From assembly GCA_000320605.2 (NCBI GenBank), contig KB445800.1:161663-225662 (forward strand): DNA of 64,000 nucleotides, read 5' to 3'. This DNA is from Gelatoporia subvermispora B (Eukaryota > Basidiomycota > Agaricomycetes > Polyporales > Gelatoporiaceae). Each line of letters starts with the position of its first letter. The first letter of the stretch is position 1. Shown here one piece after another: positions 1 to 12,166 of the stretch. The notes beneath the pieces are model-generated. The model was given only the letters and a program-made list of their open reading frames with translations, was not told the origin of the DNA and made no database searches. The position numbers were made by a program, and so were the translations under genes.

Positions 1-1531
1 ACAGCAAGGTAACAACGTTGAATTTGCGACCCCAAATGAGTTCAACTTCCAGCGGCAGTGTTATGAGATGGTCGTAGAATACAACAGCTGAAGGGACAAT
101 GTGCAATCAACAACAGCGAAGGGATTTGCGCGCGTACCAACAGATGCTATCACACAGCAGTCGAAGATCCAGCTATGAATTGGCATAAGAGAGACAGACT
201 ATGCACAAACTATAAATGAACTTACTACGCTTTTACACCCGCGACATCCCCTGCTGGTACGTATGGCTCGGAAAGCGACATTCTGAGTCAGTGGGCGCGA
301 TCGATGAGTTAGCTGGGTTCGTTCGAGGGCATATGGGCACATAAATAGTCCGTGAGCGATCTTCCCGAGATTCCGTAGTCCCGAACTACACAAACCTTGT
401 CCACTGACCACATTTTCGTGACAATTATGTACATATTGTTATCTGAACTTGCTCCACTTGGACTAGTACCTCAAGTTCGCCGAGGTTCTGTTGTTCCGAA
501 CTACAGGCGCAACCCAAACCTTGTCCACTGACTACATCTTCGTGGCAAATATATACATATTGTTCATCTGGAGTTGCTCCACTTGGACTAGTACCTCAAG
601 TTCGTTCTGGACCCAACGACGCCGTGAACCATCACCGAGCCATCAAGGGTTCTGTGGCATGGCATCTGGTTCTATTCCAGACTCACGGGCCACTTAACTG
701 AAATGTGCCTCTGATACTGAACAAACGGCACTTTTGCTCATCGAACCGTGTGTGCACGAGACCGGGCTGCACTAGCAACGACGCTTACCGAAGACAAGCT
801 ATGGACAGGCTGTCCATAGATCGACACAGAGAGCTACCCGCCATCTTCTAGGGCTCGGTGAGCGAGCGGCATATCTTTAGTCACCGAAGTCTTCATTCCA
901 CTCTATTTCAGGTCTCCGAGGTGATGATAGCATAGGGTAGAGTTACGGTTCGCCTTCCTGCTAGATGGTTCACTTGCGGCGTGAGAACGCGTTGCCGCTG
1001 CGCATACTATTAGGCGCTAATGATCATGGCACTCGCGGGTTCTTGACGAACAGCTGCAGTATCAGGTGGTTTGATACATTAGATCGGAGCAGGGCAGAGA
1101 ACACTCCGATATTCAGCACAATCTGCGTAAGGTCTAGCGCGAGTGGCGTTTCTAGAGCCTTTGACGTTGTTCGTCAAACTGCAGATACGTTATACGATTG
1201 CGGTTGGACCGCACGACAATGGGTGCATAACCTATGTTGAATAGCAATCTTGAGCGATTAGAGCAGATATCTTCTTCCTTGTGATCATCATTCATTTCTC
1301 ATTTGACCGGTCCGTAGCGGATGGCGAGGCTGATCGTGCTATGACATTCGAGGCTAGCAACTACGAGGTTTTGTCATTAGACGGGGCACCTCTAATGAGG
1401 CGAGATAACAAACGCATACAGCAATATGGCTACGTAAAAGGATCAGCTACGGGTATGCAACACTAAATATGATACAGCGGCTACACCACGTGAAATGTCA
1501 AGAGAATCACAGACCATAGCGACAAAACCAT
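1..1531. other. Left-edge non-coding region
   Basis: Only short, unconvincing reading frames occur here. None has a recognisable domain or a believable exon chain. The one structure I can support is the tandem duplication at about 364-606, listed separately. The region lies downstream of the 3' end of the MFS transporter gene, which is on the minus strand. Confidence 0.6.
364..606. repeat. Tandem direct duplication, two diverged ~115-125 bp copies
   Basis: Copy 1 spans about 364-479 and copy 2 about 480-606. Both contain in the same order CCGAACTACA, AAACCTTGTCCACTGAC, CATATTGTT and GCTCCACTTGGACTAGTACC, ending in CTCAAGTTCG. Copy 2 has a few extra bases after the first block and scattered substitutions. 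The copies are directly adjacent and in the same orientation. No open reading frame is conserved between them, so this looks like a non-coding segmental duplication and not a repeated protein domain. Confidence 0.85.
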
Positions 1532-3997
1532 CTATACAATAACCTCCACGGACTCCTTTTCCTCGACTTCATTCTCCTGCTCCCCTCGTCGCTCGGCCTC
1601 TCCCGACTTCTCCAAGCCCCAATTCTGATCTGTCTCCGCATGCATCGGGACATCTTTCATCACCGCTGACGCCACGAGGCCCAGCGCAGCCACTGCGATC
1701 ATGACACGCCATATCACCGCGATGCTCTGCGCAAATGCGGCGCGCACCGCATCGCGCACTGGAGCTGGCAGATCGGCGACCTCGGGAATCGCGCCATAGG
1801 CCAGCGCAACGCCGCCGGGGAAAGTGTCGGCGAATGATGGAGGAAGCCTACGCTTGAGCTCGTTCTGCAGGATCGTGCCTCCAATAGAAACGCCCCAAAC
1901 CTAGCGAACGAATTCGAAGTAAGCACAAGTAGCGATATCACCCCTGGCACGCTCGTAAACTACACTCACCCCAGCGAACGCGCGGCAAAACGAAAAAAAC
2001 GCCAGTGCATGCGCACTCTCCTTCACTGGTAGCGGCGCCAGCACCGGGAAGGACGCGACTGCATACACAATCCCACCTCCAACGCCCACAAGTGCCGGAT
2101 ACGCGATCGTTTCTGCCAGGCTCGAATCCTCCGAGATTGTAGACAGGAGGCCCGTTGCGATAATGAGGAGCGCCCAGCCGACCCACGCCTGCGCGCGATA
2201 CCCATTGAGCTTCGAGACGCTCACGCCACCGAGAACGCCTGCGGGCCCCAGGGTGATACAAAATCCGAGCAGATCGATGCCGGAGCGCACGGGCGAGGTG
2301 AGCTTGCACGCTTGGAAGTATGTGGGCATGTAGTCTGAGGGATGCGGATCGGAATTCAGTAAATAATGTGGAGCACCACAGGACGTACAAATGACACCGA
2401 GAGTGAGGAAAGGGCAGATAAAAGTTTGAATATATCTAGTTCGGAATAATAAGACATTGTAGCTCGGACATGGAGATGAGCCATACCCGCTGAAGCTTGT
2501 TCGATTTGTCACGAGTGAGAACGGTACCTGGGGGAATCTTTCAGCGCTCGACACATCGAGTTTGGGACCCAGTATACTCACGATTGGCTCTTTTGCATAT
2601 TTCGCTTCGTAGAATAAGAAGAATGCAAGCCCAAAAATTCCGAAAATGAGCGGGACGAGCACTCGTGCGGATTGCCATGAATAGGTGACACCGCCCCACG
2701 TGATTGCAATCACGCACGCGCTTGAGCTCGCGATCACTAGGAAGTTGCCTCTGTTGCAGGTAGGACAGGTCGCGTTGAGTAAAAGTCTAGATGAGGACTG
2801 ACAAAACGCCCACTCACATCCAATCCATGCGCCGCATCTTTTCATTCAGGGTTCCCGTAGGCGCACGGACGTTGAGCAAGGTCAAAACAAATACAAAAGC
2901 AACGCCCACGATGGGCACGTTGAGGTCTCGATTCCAGCTAAGCATCACAGAGAAGTACAGAAGCCGCATGGAAAACTTACAGAATAACCACCGCCACTTT
3001 CCTGAATGGGTGAGCGCTCCGCCGACAACCGGCCCAAGTGCGGCCGCAATTGCCCAAAGCCTGCGGAGCTATGTAAACACTGACTCGCAACAAGTAGAAG
3101 GTGTCTTACAATGCGAGCACACCGCTGATAAGACCGCGATCCTTCAGCGGCACTAGGTCAGCAATGATTATATTTGTCAAGGATGCCATGCTTCCGCCTC
3201 CCATGCCTTGCACAGCTGGATGAGAGGTGTATGAAGATTCTCAGTAAAGTTTTAATGCCCACCACATAGGCAGCTTACCACGAGCTGCGATTAGCCATGA
3301 TACGCTCTGGGATGCCCCGCAGAGTGCGCTGCCCAATCCGAACAAGCTTAGAGCCGCCAGCATGGCTGGCTTTCTACCGAAGATCTGGCAAAGACCAGAG
3401 TTAACGGGCAACGCTATGTTATGCACCTAGGAAAAGTTACGCACCTCGGCCAGACCACCTGTCATTGGCAGAACAGCAGTGGATGCAAGGGTATACGCCG
3501 TTGCGATCCATACGAAGTCAGTACCATGGAGGTCGTTCAGGATAGTTGGCAATGCTGTCGATACCGAAGTCTAATAAACGGCGACAAGTAAGATACTGAC
3601 GAGGCGAAGTCCTCAACAACGCAGATTAATCGATAGTTCAGAGCGCACGCGACCCTGGGCTAGCCCGCAAGGGTTGTGAGACATGCTGAAGAGAACGAGT
3701 ACGAGTCGTGGGAAGGAGAAGATATGTCTTCTCCTGGGCTTCCTCGACGAAGCATACGTTGTATCAACAATACGAAGTCATGCGAGTACTCACAAGCTCG
3801 AGAGGCGTCAAGAACGCTGAAACGCTCAATGCAAGAAAAATCAGCCAGACACGAGTATCGCGCTGCGGCTTGTAGTCGTCCGCGCGAGTTATTGATTCGC
3901 ACGTTGGTTGTTCGGCGGTATCAGTGTATCTGTCGTCTCTTAAAGTGACCGAAACCACAGTATCAGATGCAGACTCCGATACCGAGGGGGGATCCAT
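1532..3997 (-). CDS. Major facilitator superfamily transporter (DHA14/TRI12-like)
   Basis: Probable proton-driven efflux carrier of drugs or metabolites in the plasma membrane. The start at 3997 gives a polar N-terminus (MDPPSVSESASDT), then a first helix (WLIFLALSVSAFL). After an intron, TSVSTALPTIL and DFVWIATAYTLAST are typical of fungal 14-TM MFS proteins. FGRKPAMLAALSLFGLG is the MFS motif A loop, and VQGMGGGSMASLTNII with IADLVPLKDRG follows. Later exons encode ALGPVVGGALTHSGKWRW, LNVPIVGVAFVF, YMPTYFQACKLTSPVRSG and SIGGTILQNELKRRLP, then an acidic tail. At least seven short introns are needed, all with plausible GT-AG borders and no in-frame stop, so the gene appears intact. The first intron (~225 nt) is longer than the rest. 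It lies beside GT8 and P450-relic genes, consistent with but not proving a metabolite export role. Confidence 0.85.
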
Positions 3998-6706
3998 TAT
4001 ACGACGAGGCACCTTAGCCGGTGCGTAGTCAAGGAAGTCGAGAAAGAGGATGAAGACTCAGTGTGATTCCGGGCATGACGGAGGTGTTGGACATCATGAT
4101 ACGGCTCTGCAGCTTCGGTTTCTCGCCAAGCGGCTCACATGTGGTAGAGAACCTAGTGAGCCACGTTGCACACTCGATCTTCTTCGGACCAGAATAGCCA
4201 AGCGTGACCATATCGGGGAGTCGCCTGGCTTATGTCATAGACCGCCACAACGCCGCAGCCGCTTGCTTGTGAGCAGCGTAGCTATCGGCCTCTAGCGCTA
4301 CTCCAACTCTTTGTCTAACGATCCTACGCTGAGGAATGCTTAGAATATCAGTTCGATATCTGGCACGTACACAACGTGTGATGTACCGAAATCCTCGGCA
4401 TTGAGCTGTAATTTGCATAATTTTCCGATAATTAGTCACATCTGGATAATCAGTCAGAAGGCGTTCCAGATCAGGATGGGCCTTGCGGACTATCTGTCAA
4501 TCAGCTCCCGTGGAGCGCTGCTCAGACCGACCAACTGTTATGGGGAATGACATACAGATCTCGTACGCATCTCAAATTCACAGCCATGCACTGCTTGTTA
4601 TTGGAATGCTCAACGCCCTTTGATACTATATTCTGGAGTGCTGCGGAACTCTGCCCCAGCAATTTGACTGCTTTGTTTGCAACAGATCAAGACTGCGAAC
4701 ATATATCCTGGCGTTCCTGATTTCTGTGGGACTAATTATTCGTATTGCATTAGCTGCATCTACTCGCAGGATGTAAGTCACGCCACAGCCGCATTGCTAC
4801 GCTTTTACAACATGTGCGCTCATTATGCGAATTTGCTCGCATTAAATTGTCAGGGTTTGCGTATTGAAGACTTTATAATCTTCTTTTTGCAACTGTCAGA
4901 GATAGGGGGATCCGTCCAATGCACATCTCTGTGGCTCTCCCGAGCCAGAATTGAACGATACTAGAGGCTGGCAGAGACCTGGTCCTTCCTTCGTGGCTAC
5001 AATTATCAGCGTCCGATCTGACTGTCCGGTCCATGTAAGAGACCTGTTTTTATTTTCCTGCACCAATGGCAGGCATTGACGACGGTTAAGACTGTATTTT
5101 GTTCTGGACCCACATAAGGTGGGGTCGTGCTCTCAGCTTCGTGTGCTGACTGTCGCGCATTCGAGAATTGGATAGGAATATTTGAAATTCTGGACCTCTG
5201 CTGAATGCTGACTCAACTTTCAGAATCATCATAATTAGGCAAATTGAACAGTGTACGAATAACAAGACCAAATTCGAGCTTCGGCATGTGTAGAGCAGTA
5301 CCCTGAGGGTTTACCCTGCACAGAAGGAGCATAAGACCGCTGCTAGAGTTTTGGAATCGAAACTTCGATACTGTTTACGGTAATTCCAGGCCGACAAATG
5401 ATGTACGGGCGCGTACTTCGTATACTCGGGTCCTAAAAAGACGGAATACGAGGGCACATGCGGTTTCTCTCGACATCTGCCCATTGTCGAGCATGAAGCT
5501 CCCATAGTTGGCAGATCGACAACTTCATGGGCTCCAATTTGACCCTCAAAATATTCGCGCAACCCTATATTGGGCCTTTTAGGCTTTGAGAGCCCTTTAC
5601 CTCCAAGTAAATGGATTTTGACTCATAATTTCTGCTCTCCTCACTGGACAATATGAGTACTGAAGCGTCACCGATGAGAATATCGCGCGCTCGGCACGAG
5701 AGCGGTGCTTGAAAATTGTGATCCGTCTACGTGCATTTTCTCGAACGCGCTCGCCTATCGATATGAAACTAGCTATGCTCATCCGTCTCTCAACGCGCTC
5801 GTAGCCCACTCTGTCTCCGCGCAGGCCTTGAAATCATGTCCAGCCCAGCAGCCTCTTTGGAATCTGCGCTCGGCTACTCTGTTACCGCTAGACTCCCTTA
5901 AGAATCGTATCGGTCCGCTGACTCACATTTCTCGTTTTGGATTCGAGAAAGTTCCTGCAATTCGGGTTTTACTGTCTTGGTCGCTGAAGATATGCCTAAC
6001 ATCGGGAACGTGAGTTCAGAGAGCAGCTTCGAGGCGTCGAAGGGTGGTCTGGCTGTCCTCAAGGCAGCGTTCGACCTTTTCATGCACAAGGCACAGATGC
6101 CGGTACATATGTCGATGCTTTTCAATCGACCGACATGTGTTTGCCTATACGGACCGGTATGGTAAGATCAGGGTCATGGGCGAACACAGACTATGATGTG
6201 ATCCCGTTGTTTGCTTAGCCCGAGTGAGGCCATGCTGCATCATACCCATGTCGTCGGGCTGCGCCGTCGCAAGGAACAAACCTAACCCACGCACTTCGGT
6301 CAGGAAAATCGCAGGTGCCAGCCTCACGGTATATGATAGCCGTCCCGGGAATTTATACACCGCATGGCGTCGAGTAGACTGTGGCAGGATAACTACACAC
6401 CACTCACTGCCTTACGAGTATTCTTCTAGTACAAGAGGCAGGAACTCTGCTTTGACTTGGATAAGTCTAATCTTGAAGGTTCATGATTGATACGTTTCTT
6501 GATTGTTTGCACCGCCCGCCTGTCACGAGCTAGACGCCTACTAAAGCACATTTTGGTGAGTTATACCCCCCTCCCAGTGGCTATGCGCCCGTTTTCGCTT
6601 ACTGACTCGAAAGAGCAGGTGCCTGCATCGCGAGCGGATTTGTCATGCCGAGTGCGCGCTGTATATTAGCTCTATCTTTTCAACGGCGAGTGCTCCACTC
6701 GCCGCT
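3998..6706. other. Intergenic region, no supportable gene
   Basis: This interval separates the MFS start (minus strand) from the GT8 start (plus strand), so it contains both promoters. Short frames occur on both strands. One at about 5838 begins MSSPAASLESALGYSV, and one near 5980 reads MPNIGNVSSESSFEASKGGL. I could not chain them into a gene or recognise a family. They may be remnants of a decayed gene. Confidence 0.4.
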
Positions 6707-8023
6707 ATGCCGCCCCTCCGTCCAAGTCAACCCAAAATGCGCATCAAGTGGCGCTTTCCACATTTTGACAAGGTGAACACGACAAAGTATTGGAGGACTG
6801 CTCAGCGGCTCTTTATACCTGTCTCCGTTGCTATGTCGGTCATTTTCAACATCGTCTTCATGCTTCACAAACCACCCCCGCCGGAGATGCCAGACCCAGT
6901 GCCTCCCTTGACCGCCTTGGACAATCATCAGTACTTGTAAGTGTGATCTTTTCTTGGGGATCTTATGCAAAGCGTTAGCATCACGGGAATATTCATTTAC
7001 GGAAAGCTTTCATTTCGGATCTGTTTAATCTGAGTTTCCGTCTTTTTAAATGAGTATTAGAATCCACAAGCTCACGGCAGTCTCTGACACAATGGTCATC
7101 TACATATTACTGACAGCCATTTGCTTTCTAGAAACTCACAGCCAATCGTGAATTCGAATTTCCTTTCCGGTGCCCCTCCTCTGGATTCCACGGAGAATAT
7201 GGTTGTCACAAGCCTATATACCGATGCATTCGCTCCAGGAGTAGCTGCTCTCGGTCACACGCTCAGCAAAGTAAACAGCAGTGCCGGTCGCCTGATGCTG
7301 TATCTTCCCGACAAAGTATCGTCCCACGCTCTCTGCATAGCCTCATCCTCTGGCTTCGTTCCCTACCCAGTCAAGCGCATACCGCCTCCGTATGAAGGCG
7401 TCCACCCCCACTTCCTCGATCAATACTCAAAGCTGACTGTATGGGCACTCGATGGTCTTGGTGTGGAGAGTGTGGTTTACTTGGATGCGGACACATTGGT
7501 ACGACGGAACTTCGACGAGCTCTTCAGGATGCCGTTCAACTTCGGCGCGGTCCCCGATGTCTATGTCGACGATCCAGGATTCACCCTCGGTTTCAACGCA
7601 GGGATGCTCTTCGTGCGACCTTCTTCGGCTGTATTTGACGAGATGATGTCGCAAATTGGCACCGCACAATACAAGGCGCAAGATGCAGAGCAGTCCTTCC
7701 TGAACCACTATTACGGCGCTGACGCCGTCCGGCTACCCTACGCCTACAATGCGAACCTCGCGATCAAGCGCAGAAAACCGGAGTTGTGGACGGACCTGAA
7801 ACGCTCAGCCCGCATTGTGCACTATACTCTTGTCAAACCATTCCTACAAGGGGACTATGAGACGGTTGATTTGGACGAGCTGGACCGCAACGTTGTCCGG
7901 CAGTACGGCGCATGGGGCGGGATATTCAAGGAGGAGCTTGATGACTGGGCCGAGGCGTGGAGGGAGACGCGCCAGACGTATGATGCTGAAATCGCGAATT
8001 GTCAGAAAATATATTACCATTAA
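6707..8023 (+). CDS. Type II membrane glycosyltransferase, family 8 (glycogenin/galactinol-synthase-like)
   Basis: Two exons, 6707-6936 and 7132-8023, joined by a GT-AG intron (acceptor TTTCTAG), giving 373 aa. The N-terminus is basic and cytosolic, followed by one hydrophobic anchor (LFIPVSVAMSVIFNIVFML, about residues 36-54) and a Pro-rich stem, the layout of a Golgi type II transferase. The catalytic domain opens with MVVTSLYTDAFAPGVAALG. It carries the metal-binding DxD motif in VVYLDADTLVRRNFDELF and the GT8 segment FNAGMLFVRPS, then QDAEQSFLNHYY and the late metal/nucleotide-binding segment IVHYTLVKPF. GT8 enzymes transfer a sugar from a UDP-sugar with retention of configuration. The acceptor cannot be read from sequence. 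It lies near a broken P450 and a transporter; co-function is speculative. Confidence 0.88.
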
Positions 8024-8525
8024 TCGTCTTACTATCTGTGGTGAGTTCATCACTTGCGATCGTGTGGTATGTCACTGATCGATCGCAAATTCCTTCGCAC
8101 TCCGTGCTAGTTACAATACCCAATATTGGTACCCACTCCAAGGGACTACCGAGGCTTTTGGGCTTGATCGAAGCTTACTTCACTGGGCATAACATGGTAC
8201 ACTAGGGTATTTAGGGTATTAGGATGAGTGAGATAAACATAACGCATTACCCGTATGTGCGAGCCAAAATCGGTTCCATATCGGTGCATTGCGATATCAG
8301 CGGAAGATGTCTGCTATTGATGGTACAGCTTGTCGAACTACTCAGCGACCAAACAAGGGTACCTGCGTAGATAGTATTTTTGCCTACGCTTACTCAAACC
8401 ATGCCCTGAACGAAGACAGGAATCCGGGAGCCTGTTGTGTGCGTATGTCAGCGTTTCAGCTTCAAATTTCCCTCTCCTGTGAAGCAAACTCATGTGATTG
8501 TCTCTGACGAGTAGGTTGGACTTGG

Positions 8526-9790
8526 TTAGATCTCATTCCCTTGAGCATCGAGGCCAGGCAAGATGCCCACCATTGCAAGCACAGTTGAAACGATAGCGAA
8601 TAGCGTGCCCTCTGCGAAGTAAACGCCTGGGCACGAGCGCCTACCAAACCCGAAGACAAGATCGTGTGCATTGCGCATTTCGGCGTCTGAGTTGGGGTAG
8701 CGCTCCGATTTGAATGATGTCGGGTCTGGATATACCTTTGGCTCATGTAGCATGTGCCTGAGAAAATCATTGAGTGGCTCTCTAGAAAATGGAAAGATTA
8801 AATGGCTCATCAGATGTGCGGCATGATAAGTGCGCCTTTGGGAAGGAATATACTGTTGTACATATCGTCCTGCGTCAGAGGGTGCGGGATACCTGCAGAC
8901 TGCTTACAAAATGTCAAAGAGGCTCAGTGCCGAGGACATGTTCTGCGAGAAAGGCATACGTGAGCTACCGCAACTCACAGTAGAAATCGAGAGGCGGTTG
9001 TGTAACAAACCGGATCCAAACCTCCGCCCATGATCGCAGATGCAGGCCCGAACTGATTGATCTTCTTCCTCTTTCGATAGTTTCCCCTTCGAAGACTGAA
9101 TGTGATATTTCCACATAGGTTCGGCGTAGGCGTGATACCCGTTTCCTGCGATGTGATGGTCAACTCGACACGGCAAGTCGAATGTTGCTATGCACCAGCC
9201 CCACTTTGCACTGGCAGTTAGATGGATCCCAAAATGCGTCCCAAGCGATCTTTCGCCACTCCTTTGCGATACTGAGGAACTTAGACCCTGGCATACACTT
9301 AGGCACATTGTTCACTACGGTGCGATTGAGACCTTAGTGTGCAATACGAAATCGAGACAAACACTGTGATATGAAGTCAACGAGCCATACCCTCAGCGCT
9401 GAGGCCAGGGCTTTCGTCAAGTTCTTCATAGCAGCTACTGGTAGGGCTAGAAATGGATCTTTCTCGTCTTTGATGTAATAACCATAGATGACACGAAGTA
9501 TCATCGTGCCAATGCGCCTGGATAATAGTCAGCACTGCCTCGCAATACGAACATCTACAAGACCTCACAGCTTTGTTTGATAAAGAACGCTACTCGGGGC
9601 AGCAAGGACATTGCGGACCAGATGACGAGCCTCGGATTCCTGGAAGGGGTAGTAGCTTCGCCATCTTGCGCGACCCAAAGAACCGTTCAGCGATGAGGAT
9701 GACAAGCCCAGCGGCCAACAAAGTCTGTACGAGCGAGCCATCGCTTTCCAATAGTTTAAACATATCACAGAGTCGGCGAAAGCCAAAGGA
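8526..9790 (-). pseudogene. Decayed cytochrome P450
   Basis: Pieces of a microsomal-type P450 occur in the right order on the minus strand but in different frames. About 9700-9570 encodes SEARHLVRNVLAAPS. About 9530-9370 encodes RVIYGYYIKDEKDPFLALP and AMKNLTKALASALRVWLVDF. About 9300-9220 encodes SKFLSIAKEWRKIAWDAF. 8810-8526 encodes MLHEPKVYPDPTSFKSERYP and the haem-binding loop FGFGRRSCPG, with its axial Cys. The stretch that should contain the I-helix AGxDTT and the ExxR motif is shifted and degraded (9100-8850). The protein also stops about 20 residues after the haem loop, where P450s usually run ~50 more. No convincing membrane anchor lies upstream. The haem loop itself is intact, so decay looks recent. 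A set of unusual introns is a less likely alternative. Confidence 0.6.
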
Positions 9791-10636
9791 GAGTTAATAA
9801 AGAAGGAGACGGAAGTCAGGCTGACGCTAAATGGTCTGTATTTGCATCAGTACCTGTGTCTAGCCGCCAGCTTCTCGTTGGTCAGCCGTCGCCCGAGCGG
9901 TACGAGACACGTACGCCCGCGACGTGCAGCTTCATTCGGAACTTGGGACCTAGCATCTGATCGCTCAGGTTTCCTCTATACTTGAATTCGTCATGCACGG
10001 CACCGAATAATGTCCGCTGGTGAACAGTCACGCCTTCCTTAACGTCCACAGCCAATCCAGGTAGCTATTGGCGCCGAAGAACACAAGAGTATCAAGCTTT
10101 TTTGGTTATGAATGAGGCGGACTTGAATTTTCAAAGTGACGAAGCGCCGCCTATGGCACACGGCCAGTCGTATCTGAGATGAGGGGGTGGGCAGCATGTT
10201 GCCCAACTACACACAAATCGCTAACTTTAAGCACTGACACCAGTGATGCCCGCGCCATCCCATGCATGTTGCTATCCCAGTCGAGTCTAGTAATGCTGTC
10301 GTAAGTGTGCTTTTAATGTCGCTGGCAAAAGATAGCGCTACAAATGTAATTTAGAAAGCACAGTAGAGTGGCGATGGTCCAGGGAGGCAAATGTATCGGG
10401 ACCTTTTCGCCTTTCGCATCTTCCCCAGTTGAGGAAGGGCTTCATCACTATCCTGTAGTGAGCTCCGATGGACGAGAGCAAGCTGTAGACGATCATGAAT
10501 GTAGTTGGAGCGTAGCGGACACTCGGCGATCCCGCCAGTTGCTATTCGTCCTGTTGCTGCGAGAGAGGGTATGTGCAATGCGTAGGAAAACTGCCGGGGC
10601 ATAGGGAGATGAGATGGGTCATGTCCTGACTGGCAT
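9791..10636. other. Intergenic, possible gene fragment
   Basis: It lies between the P450 relic and the 3' end of BUD13. On the minus strand at about 10065-9905 there is an open stretch including TVHQRTLFGAVHDEFKYRG and GPKFRMKLHVAGVRV. It has a protein-like composition but no start, no splice context and no family I recognise. Nothing else is supportable. Confidence 0.3.
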
Positions 10637-11670
10637 CTACATGTCATCCACGCTCCATTCGTAGCTTTCAGCGCCACGACGCCGTCTCTCGTTGATACGC
10701 TGGAACAGCTTCTTCTCGAATCCGTTTCCACGATCTGTAAATGATGCATGAAGAGGAACGTTTGAGAGGCAAAGAGATTTGACGCACCGACACCATCCCA
10801 TCTGTAACCAGGCCTGATTCCGAACCTATTCGGTGGCGGTGGAGGGCCCGTATACTCAGGTTTCTTAGGACCCTTCGACTTCTTCTTCTGTAGGGCGTCA
10901 TGAGTTATTGCGAGCAAGCAGAGCACTCGGTGCAGACGTACCGTCAAGAAGGCTGCTGCCGGGTCGTTCCATCTCTCCTGCGCCTTCAGGTCCTCGTTCA
11001 TCTCTACATCATCCGCCGTCCTAGCAAACGTCCTCGAGCGTATCACTTCCAGTTCCTGCTTCCGCTTCTCCGCCTCCTCGCGCTGAACAAGACCCTTGCC
11101 CCACTCCATCTTACGCGCCTCCGCCTCTTCACGCTCGCGCTTCTTCCGCGCAGCTTCCGCACGCTCAGCTGCCATATCCACTCGTCGTCCAGACGCGTCA
11201 CGATACACCGTTTCTTGCGCAGCCGCATCCGCCTGGGGATCCGAGCTCGTGGCAGGTTTCAAGCGCGGTAGGGATTTCTTGAGTTGCGCAGATGTGAGTA
11301 ATCCACCCTTGAATGCTGGCTCTTCCTGTACGACCACTTGTGGCTGCTCATCTGGTGTAGGCGATGGGCTGCGCCCCTCCTCACCCTCGCGTACTGTGGC
11401 CCAACCTCCGCCTTCCTCTGTACGCTGACGCTTCTTGAACGCGCGGTCCTCCGCAACGATGGCTTCTGACATTTCATCATCATCTTGTTCTTGTACGTTA
11501 TCCCAACCCAGGATGTCGTCGTCCTTGATCATTGATGAGCCCGCGCCGGATGTGGAGGCCCCGGTGGCGGCCTTGCGTTTCTTCTTCTTTGGGGCCGTAC
11601 GCGACAGAATTGCATCGGCTTTGGGCCCAGACATGTACTTTGCGGCAAGGTAGGCTTTCAGGTCAGACAT
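10637..11670 (-). CDS. BUD13: Pre-mRNA-splicing factor BUD13/CWC26 (RES complex)
   Basis: BUD13 is a subunit of the retention and splicing (RES) complex, which binds the activated spliceosome with Snu17/Ist3 and Pml1 and aids splicing and nuclear retention of pre-mRNA. Model: 11670-10942, 10887-10788, 10734-10637, giving 308 aa and exact frame closure. The N-terminus has the typical MSDLKAYLAAKYMSGPKADAI. A Lys-rich block and an acidic, charged middle region follow (residues ~100-240, with a long KKREREEAEARKMEWGKGL helix). The C-terminus carries the family signature PPPPPNRFGIRPGYRWDGV, then DRGNGFEKKLFQRINERRR and the ending SYEWSVDDM. Both introns (54 and 53 nt) have good GT-AG sites, and the second splits the Asp codon of the signature. 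I chose the ATG at 11670 because upstream in-frame codons are not ATG. It shares a ~500 bp promoter region with the divergent SDR gene. Confidence 0.95.
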
Positions 11671-12166
11671 CGTCAAGTATTGTCAGCGTGAAGGTTACTA
11701 ATGGTGCAGGGAAATGGAGGACGGTGCGTATGTATATGTAGCCGCACTGCGCGAGATCTCGGCAAAGGTTTTGTGCACGTAAGCTGAGCTTACACATAAT
11801 GTAACATTTTGTGGAGTTTGCGCTAACATGCCGTTGATTTATAATTATAATCATTTTAAAGACTACTGCTTCGTTCTCCCCGCTGAGGTCACCGATCAAC
11901 TTTGTTCTCACTCGAGAGTTCTTATGCCGTTCTCATTGCCACGAGAAGCTTGCGGAACTCCGAGGCCAGACTACAATGACGCAAATAACTTGATTGTGCC
12001 ATGTAATATGAATACTTTACCCTAGCGAGCCTAGCAAGTGCTCTGCAGCCCACCAGGATCACGTTTACCGTGCAGCCGTGTCAAGGACAGCATCTCCCAA
12101 CTCTCCCAACTCGACACTTGAACGCATTCATAAGTCGTCGAGCGAGAATCTATTGCCGAAACAATA
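11671..12166. promoter_or_regulatory. Divergent intergenic region between BUD13 and SDR
   Basis: The 496 bp here separate two start codons facing away from each other, so both promoters must lie within it. I see no clear TATA box near either ATG. A pyrimidine-rich segment with a doubled CTCCCAACT unit lies at 12093-12111, 55-75 bases upstream of the SDR ATG. Confidence 0.5.
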
